Shown here in pieces: positions 55,307 through 64,000 of a DNA stretch of 64,000 nt. The translations under genes were made by a program, and so were the position numbers. How positions within the stretch are numbered: the stretch's first letter is position 1; every line of letters begins with the position of its first letter. The stretch lies in contig JAUZTG010000041.1 of assembly GCA_030734395.1 (NCBI GenBank), forward strand, positions 1,736,001-1,800,000. Reading direction: 5' to 3'. Under the pieces are notes generated by a model that saw only the letters and a program-made list of their open reading frames with translations, had not been told where the DNA came from and made no database searches. The DNA is from Sarocladium kiliense. Lineage: Eukaryota > Ascomycota > Sordariomycetes > Hypocreales > Sarocladiaceae.

Positions 55307-56021
55307 GTGACAGGAACACCGCTGATGAGTGGACTGAGAGATCTCCTTCCTGTCATGAGCCACGCCTGGGACCGACTTGGAATCAAGATTTCGGATCTGG
55401 GGCTGGAGCTGGAGCCACTAGGTGGTTTGCTAGGTCTGTTCCATCCAGACTACGATCCATTCGCCCCGGACCCTCGCAAGTACTTCGGGGATGCCTCCGA
55501 CCCAACTCATGGGTTATTCTCGGAGAACAACGGCTTGCCGGAGGAGCTGATGGACAAATTGCGACCTCTGGAGGAACGAACCAAACAAGGCGACCGGTGG
55601 TGGGTTGATGAACCCAGATCTCTACGAGCGACTCGGCAATGACTACGAGTGGGATGTGGATTTCGCAGGCCGTGTCACTTCCCGCGTCTTGAACTATTTC
55701 TGTATACGCAGACGCCAACAGAGCATGCTGAAGCATGCCGATGGCAAAGTCACCTATCCTGCTGCAGAACTCACGGACGTGGAAATTCGCACTGAGGAAC
55801 TCCAGTATGATCCAGAGACGGCAGCTCTGGTACAAGAGCATGGTCTGGAAATGGCATCGAAGCTGTTCATGCAGGGTTCTAGCGGAGATGTACCTGACTT
55901 CACGCCGAGCAAAGCTACTGGGACCGTTACTGGCTCCTCTCAGGCCATCGTCAACTTCGGCGCGGTTCGAGAAGGGGTTCTTGTTGCTCACGTTCTGCAC
56001 CTTGGAAGAGTGCAGGCCTGA
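55307..56021 (+). pseudogene. SNF2-type helicase fragment with frameshift
   Basis: Two overlapping frames form one protein if a single extra base is assumed near 55615-55622. Frame 1 opens with VTGTPLMSGLRDLLPVM, which matches SNF2 helicase motif III (an LTGTP-x-x-N-x-L-x-D pattern, with Ser in place of Asn), and continues to GDRWWVDEP. Frame 2 takes over as PDLYERLGNDYEWDVDFAGR, then LNYFCIRRRQQSML, and runs to a stop after HVLHLGRVQA. A CTAG at 55303-55306 could be the remnant of an acceptor site. The P-loop and DExH box upstream and the helicase C domain downstream are absent, so this is a truncated, frameshifted gene. Confidence 0.6.
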
Positions 56022-56357
56022 CTTTTGCAGGACTGAGAAGTGGTGGTGGCGTCGCGAGTAGAAGCGACAATCAAAGGTGAGAGAAAAGGAAATCCACTTC
56101 GCCAGGGAATCAAATCAAATAGTCAACGCTCATCCTTGCTGAGAACCAGCTGGAATGAACAGCACCTGATAAGAGCTGCTAGCTGGCATAGCGGCAGATC
56201 AGAAAGCTGAGTACAGTCAACACACGGCACGCACAGATAATCGGCTATAAGACGCTTTTAATATTATTGACCTTAAGAGAAAGTATCTTCTATTTTCACT
56301 AATCCTGGATCTTCGCTACTGCAAACTCGTACAAATTCGACAACCAATATTTGCAGC
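56022..56357. other. Convergent spacer
   Basis: 336 bp between the SNF2-like relic and the stop of the BTB-like gene, AT-rich with no recognised feature. Confidence 0.4.
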
Positions 56358-58124
56358 TCACAGCTGTATGTCGACGGAGACATCTGAGAGCATGCTTCCC
56401 GAGCGCGGCGGCCCTTTCTTCCGGTCACGGTTCTGCGCTCTGTACGTAGAAGACTGATTTCGCAGACGATGAATGCCTCCGTCTGAGTACAAATCATGAT
56501 GCAGATCACAACCATGCCAGAGGTAGGAGGGATCTTCAGCTCTCGTCAGCAGCCTCCCCATCTCGTGTGAGGACGGTACAAGGCTGCCAGGCCTCGGCAA
56601 ACATGAACGTTGTAGTTGACGGTACTCGATATGATCCTCGTGCAGCTTCCTGACCAGATTCTTCATCTCCTCGGAATGCGTGGGGTACAGCGAAGGTCCG
56701 ACACGCAACGCAACCGCGTCGTCCAGCGCAGCGAAAGCCACCTGCATCGGCCGCCATTGGACCTGCTTTTCCGCGGTGTAGAGGAAAGCCATGGCACCCT
56801 CGAGCGCATTCTTGACCTCGCGGATACTGAAACGGGGTCCTCTGACGCGCTGGACACAGGCCGACTCAGCGACGTTGGTCGCGAGGATCTCCATCTGCTC
56901 CAGAAGATAGCAGCATAATTCAGGCATGCGAAGCTTCAGAGCAGCATCGTACATGTGGATACAGCTGTGGATAGGAGACAGATTGAAGTTGTGCGCCAGG
57001 TTAGGGGAGCAGCTTTTCAGGAGCTCCTCGCCTGGAGATTGCGAATTCATCTCAGTGTGAATGCTCTTCCCTCTCGTGTACGCGAAGAAGAAGCATGCTG
57101 TTGCCACCGAACTTTCCATGTCCAGCTCCAGAAGGATTGCCTTCTTCTGAGTTGCGCCCTCATCATCATCAGCCCCAAGATTGCAGCGGTTGTGGAGGGC
57201 TAGCGAGATATGTTCTCGTACCCAACCGCTTCTTGGCTCGACAATGCTTCGATGCAGAGGCAAGGAGACTAGGTTGCCATAGGCATCCTTGGCCAGCAAC
57301 TCAATGTCCGTGCCATAAGGCTCATACCAGAGTTGTGTGGCTGTCTCGGCCTGCACACTTTGGAGTTGCTGGATGGAGGAGGTCAGCGATGCCACTTGGT
57401 CTGAGGACTGGGAGGCCGCATCCTCACTCGTCGAAGTCTGGCCAGGGGTAACCGGGTCACGAGAAAGCACCTCGCTTGACGCAGTTGAAGCCGCCAAGTA
57501 TTCGCTCAACCCATCACTTGTGTTCCAGGGTTGTGGCACTTGCGTGGCGGTCGAAGGATCCGGCAAGTGCTTGATCAGCAGTTCCTCCTTGTCTTGCATC
57601 GCGAGATTGATGGTGTACTCCAACTTCTCAAGCAGAGAATTCAGTATGTTCTCCTTGTGAGCAACTTGTTGCTCACGATATGCGATCTGCTGTTCTCGCA
57701 CAGCGAGAGCCTGCTCTCGTTGTTCCAAAGTCGAACCCGCCAAAGAAGAACAGTTGCAGTCTTTCTTCTTTGGAGGTCCTCTCGACTGGTTAGTTGCGTT
57801 GTTCCGATTACTTCCTGTGAGAGTTTCTGATGTCGCGTGGTGCTTCGTCTTCTGGCTCCAGATACCGACCGTACTTCCGAGGGCTGGGAATTGTGCTTCC
57901 TGGCTTTTAGCCGTCAGATTCTCTGGGGCTGACGACGGAAGCGTACCACGGATATTGGGGTCCGTGACGGAAGCCTTCTGCAACTGATCAGTCAGTCTCA
58001 CTAGTTCTGGGAAGTCAGGTATGGTCACCTTACTTGTGAGAGGAGTCTTGGTGGTAGTCCCAGAGCTCCTTTTAGCCACACTGGCCCAGCTTTTAGGCTT
58101 TGTTGTCTGTTCTCTGTTCTCCAT
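56358..58124 (-). CDS. BTB-like protein with N-terminal coiled coil, function unknown
   Basis: Single 588-aa open frame. Residues 1-120 are polar. A strongly helical coiled coil follows around residues 130-185, with a near-repeat (EQREQALAVREQQIAYREQQ then VAHKENILNSLLEKLEY). After another polar linker, residues about 270-440 resemble a degenerate BTB/POZ fold: YGTDIELLAKDAYGNLVSLP (the family's D-x-x-L/V start), LPLHRSIVEPRSGWVREH, ILLELDMESSVATACFFFAY and HMYDAALKLRMPELCCYLLE. The C-terminal 100 residues include YLWHGCDLHHDLYSDGG. BTB domains mediate protein-protein contacts and often recruit cullin-3, but nothing shows the partner here. The frame is open 4 codons upstream only from a TTG, so I start at MENREQ. 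Confidence 0.75.
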   Translation of the reverse strand: MENREQTTKPKSWASVAKRSSGTTTKTPLTSKVTIPDFPELVRLTDQLQKASVTDPNIRGTLPSSAPENLTAKSQEAQFPALGSTVGIWSQKTKHHATSETLTGSNRNNATNQSRGPPKKKDCNCSSLAGSTLEQREQALAVREQQIAYREQQVAHKENILNSLLEKLEYTINLAMQDKEELLIKHLPDPSTATQVPQPWNTSDGLSEYLAASTASSEVLSRDPVTPGQTSTSEDAASQSSDQVASLTSSIQQLQSVQAETATQLWYEPYGTDIELLAKDAYGNLVSLPLHRSIVEPRSGWVREHISLALHNRCNLGADDDEGATQKKAILLELDMESSVATACFFFAYTRGKSIHTEMNSQSPGEELLKSCSPNLAHNFNLSPIHSCIHMYDAALKLRMPELCCYLLEQMEILATNVAESACVQRVRGPRFSIREVKNALEGAMAFLYTAEKQVQWRPMQVAFAALDDAVALRVGPSLYPTHSEEMKNLVRKLHEDHIEYRQLQRSCLPRPGSLVPSSHEMGRLLTRAEDPSYLWHGCDLHHDLYSDGGIHRLRNQSSTYRAQNRDRKKGPPRSGSMLSDVSVDIQL

Positions 58125-59295
58125 CTCGGCAAGCAAAGAACTCGAGATGTTGCAGTCTCTCTGTTGTTTCCGCTTCAGGGCAATGGAGGTGTGAGATCAA
58201 AATGTAAACCTGTGAGTCGTGAGGGTGACGTTTAGTTGCAATCACTGAGCCATTTGACAGAATGGATTTCGAGGAGGAGGAGGAGGCTGTTTCCCTCTAC
58301 GTTATATATGCTTCTGCCACGAGGCGAGATGTGTGAGTCGCTGTTTAAGCGCGAGTTGCACGCATTGAAAACCGACAGTCTATTGACGAAAAGCAGTTGG
58401 GTGTTTGACCATATCTTCGCTTTGTCCTAGACTGCAAAGCGTCCGTGTCTCAGAGTTCTTTGTGTGCCTGTGCAGTGATGCGGTCTCGTAGAGTGTCTAA
58501 AGTCAGGCTTCAAATATCCACGATCTTGTCAAAGAGACCCAACTTGATCAATGTATGATAATGTACAGTACTACCGACTTTCTGTGATAGCCTTCGAAGC
58601 CACATGGAAGTCACATCCTTTCAAATGCATGGTGGGCATGCATCATTTGAGTACGTAAGCTGCAAGTGCTTGCATTCGCGGTCTTTGGAGCGACGCAGTG
58701 GTTCAAATAGCAGCTATAATAGCAACAAGTAATGAATAGAATAGGAAGAAGCGCAGGGAACGGAGCTTATCAAAATGCATATGATGTACATATACGTATG
58801 AAGAGATGCATATAGTATTACTAACCATAGCGATCTCAAGCTTCTTTGATATGAGTTCTATAATTATGTCGCCCTGAGAGAGCGAAAGCGTACAACTTCG
58901 CCATCTTAGAACATCACGCCACGGACTAGCTAGCTTCTACCTGTACATATAGTAGAAGGGGAATGCATTATACTGGGCTTCGACAAGATCAGAGTATGAC
59001 AGGAAAACATCTCACTTTATAAATATTAAGACCTAGCATATTACTGAAGTAGCGTCAGCCGCTGAGATTGCGTCTGACGACGGCTGTCCTATGCCTTTAC
59101 AATGCCTGTCTACGGCACCTTGTAAACAAGGCAAATTTTTAAGATGCGTATTGCAAGGCAGCTTAATAACTTATTTCCTAATTAAGGAAAAAAAAAAAAA
59201 AAGAAGTTTCGACCCTGTCCCTTCCATGTTCAGATCTATACTGTCTGTCATGATAACTTTTACTAAAACGTATATCTTGCGAGGCAAAAAAGCTA
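58125..59295. other. AT-rich intergenic region
   Basis: The promoter of the BTB-like gene lies at the left. From about 58440 the base composition becomes AT-rich. It contains ATAGCA-rich words at 58706-58745 resembling the minisatellite family, and a 15-nt A-run at 59188-59202. No coding sequence is supported. Confidence 0.4.
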
Positions 59296-59374
59296 CGATC
59301 CGCCTGGGACTCGAACCCAGAGCCTCAAGATACCACTTTAGGAGTCTTACGCGCTACCATTGCGCCAACGGACC
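59296..59374 (-). tRNA. tRNA-Arg (anticodon CCT) with a 7-nt intron
   Basis: The minus strand folds as a full cloverleaf. The acceptor GGTCCGT pairs with GCGGATC (two G-T pairs), followed by discriminator G. The D stem is GCGC/GCGC with loop AATGGTA. The anticodon stem is TAAGA/TCTTG. The T arm is CTGGG-TTCGAGT-CCCAG. The segment between the anticodon stem strands is 14 nt instead of 7: anticodon CCT (59342-59340), then A37 and an inserted 7-nt intron at 59338-59332 in the standard 37/38 position. The mature tRNA would be 72 nt before CCA addition. It decodes AGG. The open frame overlapping it on the plus strand is not a gene. Confidence 0.88.
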
Positions 59375-60051
59375 GTTTGCTGCTCGAAAAATGGAGTTAT
59401 TACGTTATATGAAGCTACAGGAATCGAAGTATCTCACCACAGGCACGACTAGACCCTTCAACAGCTTGTAGTAGGAGAAATTAATAGTAGGGATACTCTA
59501 CTAATTTTCTGCAATCATAATTTGCCTAAGTAAAGTATTGAAAAGGCTTAGAGTCGCTGTTGTAGAGTTTCCAATGCTCAGGTTCTAGTGGAGGATCTCA
59601 GGCACTACTTCCCGCGCCCTTCATCTACTACAGTAGAGGCATGCATCTTAGATCAAAATAATCTAAGTATTAGAATAATCTAAGATAACAAGCCGAGCTG
59701 AGGTATTAAGCTATAACCATTCAGGTTACTAAACATAGCGAATGACTATAAGAATTTGTAGTTGGGAAGGTGGCCTTGCGACAATTGGAGTCAACCAGCG
59801 ACAAGGCGACTCGCACCCACAGCGGGGTTGTCCGCTATCAAGAGACCTATTATTGTCGCGATTCTCAACCACTAATACTTGCGTTAGACTAATAGCACAA
59901 CCGCTTCTTGTCAGGCTCGCAGTCGATCTGGTACGGGGGTTTTAATAATTACCACTTATGACTCCCTAAATTAGAATGAACAAAGATTCGCACTAAGCCC
60001 ACGAACACGCGACTCCTCTTCAGTCGCAAACCAAATTAAGACCAATAATCT
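59375..60051. other. AT-rich region with repeats between tRNA-Arg and the WSC oxidase
   Basis: 677 bp. At 59644-59687, ATCTTAGAT and ATCTAAGAT form a 9-nt inverted repeat around AATAATCTAAG direct repeats. The GC-richer piece at 59755-59940 looks vaguely tRNA-like on the minus strand but does not fold convincingly. The end holds the 3' UTR of the oxidase gene. Confidence 0.4.
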
Positions 60052-63000
60052 CTAGACACCGGGGGTGGTGAAGCCTGGCAGCTTAGGCCAATCACCCAGT
60101 CCAGCGGGATCGCCACCGATGCGCACCCAGATCGCGTGAGAAGGGGTAGGTCCGTCAAGAACAAACATCTGATACCACGACGGTGGGCTGACAAAGGCAT
60201 CCGGAGGTGCCACAACGCTACAGGTCGTGCCGCGGCACTCGACATTGGGGAACAATGTGCGCTGGCCCATGGTGATGCCATGAGTAGACCCAATGGATGC
60301 AAGCAGAGACACGCGCATCTTTCCAATACCCTCGGCCAAGGTAGAGGTGATCTCGAAATCGTAACTCTCGCCATAGGCCCAGTCGCGATCCTCGATGGTG
60401 AAGGTGGGCTGAGCAGCGCCGGACAGAAGGTAGTCGGGGATGAAGTACTCGAGACGCTTCTCTTGCGGGTGCTTGCCTTGATCTTGCGGATCGGAACCAG
60501 AGATGAGAACCTTGCCATCACTCAGGAGAACACCCTCTGAATGATACAGGCGAGCAATGGTGGTGTTGGCCAGGACAGTCATGCGAGAGCCGAGTGGTTC
60601 CTCCGGGTCATACATGACAGCATTGAGGTTGGCATCATCTGCAAGACCGAAACCGCCACGGCCAACATGTGCCCCGTTGCAGATGAGGTAGCGACCATCG
60701 GGAAGAGCGACCATGGTTGGCATAACACGCTTCGACGGCTAGTAAGAAGTCAGTAATCTGTCGTTCTAGAAAGGAGATGGCAATGTTGGGCTCACCATCC
60801 TCTCAATTGCCCACTCAGCACCAGCAGTATCTGGCTCCATGCTGACACAGTTGTCAAGCGCATCATTTCCAGGCTCGTGGGTAGTTCCGCCACAAAGTAC
60901 GACCTCCAGAGGTGCGCTGTAAGGAGCCTTCTGTGGCATGATCATCATGGTTCCTTGAAGGGGGTAGTTGCGACCAGTGAGAGGGTTGACAGGCGAGCCA
61001 GGCATATCAGGCAATTGGCGTACAGTCTGGAAGTCCACCTGCGAAATGATGCGGGACTCATTGAATTGAGTGAAGAAGATATTGCCAGATGGCAGAATGG
61101 CCATGTGAGGGTACGAGTTGGTGCGACCGATAGCCTCGGCGCGAGCGAGGTAATCAAGGTAGGTCGATTCAGTAACGCCCGGAGGATGAGGGAGAACCTC
61201 AGCTGAGGGAACAATGGGTGCGTCTGAGCCTGACTCGCCGCCCATAGCCAGGAGAGAGCCATTGGACAGCACAAGGGCGGTAGGGTACCACCTGGGGTCG
61301 AAAAGACGCAATTGAGAGAAGTCTTCCTCCCAGACGTTGGTACCATTGTCCACACCCTGAGGAGAATCCGGAGTGAAGAAGCGGATGCCATAGATGGATT
61401 CAGCCGACCAGCCACCAATGTTGATCATGCGTCCAGCCTTGTCAGGAAGGGTAAAGGAGGCAGAACAGAAGACGTCAGTCTTGAGAGCAAGCTCACGGTA
61501 CGTATTGGTCTGGTAGTCAAACTCGAAGGAGCCCTCAGTGTCATCCAGAGATGTGCCATGCTTCTCAACGAAGACGACCTTGTCGTTGATGCCGACAGAG
61601 CTGATGAGAGGAACAAGCGGTGCGGTTGAGAAATGGTCGTACTGTCCGGCCTTGTACCCAGAGGCGTAGTGGAACGTGTTGAGAGGCTCTCCTACCCACT
61701 CGTAGTAGTTGATGTGGTTGCCGGCACCACATGTGTAGTTGCGATCACCAGGGCAGGGCATGCTGCAGAAACCATCATCCTTCCAGACGTCGCCACGCTC
61801 CTCGACCTTGCCGAGATCACCGCAAACACACTGGCGACCATACTCGACACCAGCTGCGGAATATCCGAACTTCTGGCAGCGTTCGAGACAGAGCGGGATG
61901 GTCATCTTGCTGGTGGCGTAGTTCACTGCATCCTCCCAGAGCCACTCCAGAAGATAGGGGTTGGCATTGTCGAAGACACAGCCCTTGTACTCCCAGTCAT
62001 CAGGAAGATCCTCGTCCTGGACTTTAGGAACGGGCCAGACCGGGAAGTCACCATCAGAGTAGATGGAAAGGCGGTTGCCAGCACCACACATCTGGGTAGC
62101 ATCGCCAGCGCAGGCCATGTTGCAGTCTGACTCGGATGTCTTGGGAGCACCGTTGTTGAGGGCATTGCCACAGAAACACTCCTCTGAGTACTCAAGGCCG
62201 GCAACGGTGAAACCTTCCTCGATACAAATTGCAATGCACTTCTCAGGAGTCATGTCGCGGGAAGGACTGCCGGGGGCACCTGTCATGGCACGGCCCGGGG
62301 GATCGATGTAGCATCCCTTGTAGGCCCAACCATCAGGCAAGCCACTGACACTTGGAACGGAAGACGAAGTCTCTGTGACGGTGCTGCTGACTTCAGTCTC
62401 CTCCTCAGTGAGGGTGGCAGTTTCAGTCTCAGTAGCCTCGGTCTCGGTCTCAGCGACGGAGGTAGTGCTCTCAGTCTCGGTCTCCGATGCCGACTCCGTC
62501 TCAGTAGCAGAAGCTTCAGTGCTGGTTTCTGTGACTGTCTCCGAGCCTGTTTCGATCTCTGTGGAAGAGACGTGTGTAGTGGTCTCGGTCTCCAGCTCTG
62601 TCTCTGTAGCAGACGTTTCCGTATCGGTCTCAGTGGCAGTAACAACTGTATCAGTGTTTGCCTCTGTTGAAGTCTCAGTCTCAGTCTCCGTTGCCGTCTC
62701 GGTAGCAGTCACATCATTGTTGGTCTCAGTGACAGAAATGTCAGTTTCCGTCTCTGTTTCCGCCTCTGTCTCAGTCGCAGTCGCAGTCGCAGTCGCCGTA
62801 GAGCTTGCAATAGTAGAGCTATCGGACGACGGAGGAGGCAGATCATTGATGGACCAAGCGCTGAGGCGGCTGGAACCACCGCAAAACTGGTTGCGGTCGC
62901 CCAGGCACTTCATGTTGCAGCCGGAGTCGACAAGCTCACCGCCGTCATTCTCGTACTCATTGCCGCAGAAACACTCGCCAGCATACTCTGTTCCGGCGTA

Positions 63001-64000
63001 CTTGTAGCCCTGAGCATCGCAGGCTGCGACACAGCGCTCGTTGGTCATGGTGCTTGCGCCACCAGACAAGAACACCTGGTGAGTCAAGACGCGACCGCCG
63101 GTTCCCTCTCTGTCGGGTAACGTGTCAGTCAAAATTCGGCGACATTGTTCCAAGAAAGGTGTATGTCTCAATGGAGGTACTCACTTGATACAGCCAGCAT
63201 AAAGCCAGCCCCCAATCTCCGGGGGAGCCCCTGGCTCTGGAGGAGCATCGGCATCGCTGACATAGAGCGACAAGCGGTTACCAGCGCCGCAGGTCCTCTC
63301 ACTGTCGCCTGGGCAAGCCATGCTGCAATCATCGTCATCTTCCTTCTTCGGAGGCAGGGTGTTCCCACAGACTATTGGCAAAAGCGGTCAGAAATCTTTC
63401 AAGAGCGGGTGACGACTGTCACGTCCGAACTTACAGCACTCGGCGCCGTATTCGACACCGGCGTATTTGAAATTGCCACCTTCACAGAACTCGATGCAGG
63501 TCTCAGGAGCCATCTCCTCGCCATCAGCATAGTAGTCGCCAGTGAGGACGCGGGTGGCGGGACTGTCCGCGTAGCAACCGGAATACTTCCATCCAGCGAC
63601 AGCAGGGGCCATGAGATCACTGGTAAAAACAGTCAATCTGTTACCAGCCCCGCAAGGCTGCTCCTCGTCGCCAGTACATGGCATATCGCAGTCCTCCTCA
63701 TCAGCCTTGGTGGCTGGCCGTGTGTTACCACAGACTGCATCCGTTAGTGATCAACACAACAAAGCTGGGCAATTCTGACGCAATAATTTGGCCATGAAGA
63801 CACAGCCAACCAAATTTCATAACGGAAGGAATAACTTACAGCATTCGGCGCTGTACTCCGTGCCAGCATAGGTATAGCCATTATCGGCACACCACTCGAC
63901 ACAGGACTCGCCGGTGAGGCTCTCAGTGTCATAGTGACGAGCAAGGTCGAGAGCACGTTCTTCGACACTGTCGACAAAGCAGCCAACGTACTCCCAACCC
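60052..64000 (-). CDS. Multi-WSC-domain copper radical (glyoxal) oxidase (5' end missing)
   Basis: Exons seen, in coding order: beyond 64000 to 63840, 63734-63435, 63371-63185, 63109-60796 and 60738-60052. The first exons encode WSC domains split at the same spot, the ECF|CGN motif. Five WSC modules are visible: three in series (starting GWEYVGCF, GWKYSGCY, GWLYAGC), a Thr/Glu-rich linker of about 170 residues, then two more (GWAYKGCYIDPPGRAMTG and DWEYKGCVFDN). The C-terminal 600 residues are a glyoxal-oxidase domain. The Cys of the Cys-Tyr cofactor lies in FCSASFTLPDKAGRMINIGG and its tyrosine in DPRWYPTALVL. The copper ligands are in IARLYHSEGVLLSDGKV (Tyr-His) and SIGSTHGITMG (His). The end is a DUF1929-type domain. 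The protein is probably secreted or wall-bound and makes hydrogen peroxide from aldehydes; the substrate is unknown. Confidence 0.92.

Noticed and set aside
59091..59471. 126-aa open frame on the plus strand
   Set aside because: It runs across the tRNA-Arg gene and an A-tract; the translated tRNA gives a typical LGLEPRASR artefact.
62375..63007. 210-aa Val/Ser-repeat open frame antisense to the WSC oxidase
   Set aside because: It is the complement of the Thr/Glu-rich linker in the real gene; the repeat arises from the ACN/GAR codons on the other strand.
1..64000. Intact transposon, virus-derived gene, CRISPR array or secondary-metabolite cluster
   Set aside because: I looked for transposase, reverse transcriptase, integrase, terminal repeats, polyketide/NRPS domains and spaced repeats, and none is visible. 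This was by eye, so short degraded copies could be missed.

Overview
The window is nuclear DNA of a filamentous ascomycete (Pezizomycotina). The evidence is the short GT-AG introns (about 50-140 nt), the protein families (DUF1746/Dsc4, Clr5 domain, 2EXR remnants, WSC-glyoxal oxidase, a Yox1-type homeodomain, DPP5) and the C/T-rich leaders before start codons. A dothideomycete is my best guess, but the class cannot be fixed from sequence alone.

There are 25 credible protein genes on both strands and one tRNA gene. Positions 1-31000 are dense housekeeping DNA: cytosolic PheRS alpha (cut by the left edge), a Dsc4-like membrane protein, RCL1, a mitochondrial PPR protein, a TAF3-like histone-fold protein, a cytosolic DPP5-type peptidase, EAF6, a PWI/RS splicing factor, the proteasome chaperone NAS2, Ran GTPase, a YOX1-type homeodomain protein, NAD kinase, exosome subunit RRP46 and the PP2A activator RRD1. 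A lineage-restricted protein of unknown function follows (30750-32375).

Positions 32376-38907 are different. About 4.2 kb has no credible gene. It is followed by a 12-nt minisatellite and decayed genes: an SNF2-like fragment with an in-frame TAG, a 2EXR gene broken by frameshifts, and a second, diverged 2EXR C-terminus with its own in-frame TAG. From 39268 to 54587 ordinary genes resume: TXNL1 (thioredoxin-PITH), a Clr5/TPR protein, a J-domain protein, a secreted alpha/beta hydrolase, SmB, RPL11, ATP1 and NAD(P)HX dehydratase. A second SNF2 relic (helicase motif III, one frameshift) lies at 55307-56021. A BTB-like protein of unknown function, an AT-rich 1.9 kb stretch with tRNA-Arg(CCT), and a large multi-WSC copper-radical oxidase cut by the right edge complete the window.

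Genes are transcribed individually. Several pairs are divergent and probably share promoters (FRS2/DSC4, RCL1/PPR, PWI/NAS2, RRP46/RRD1, SMB1/RPL11). I saw no biosynthetic cluster, intact transposon, CRISPR or defence system. The most unusual material is the decayed accessory DNA, the modular WSC oxidase and some gene-structure oddities (a 9-nt exon, a GC-AG intron, an intron-bearing tRNA).
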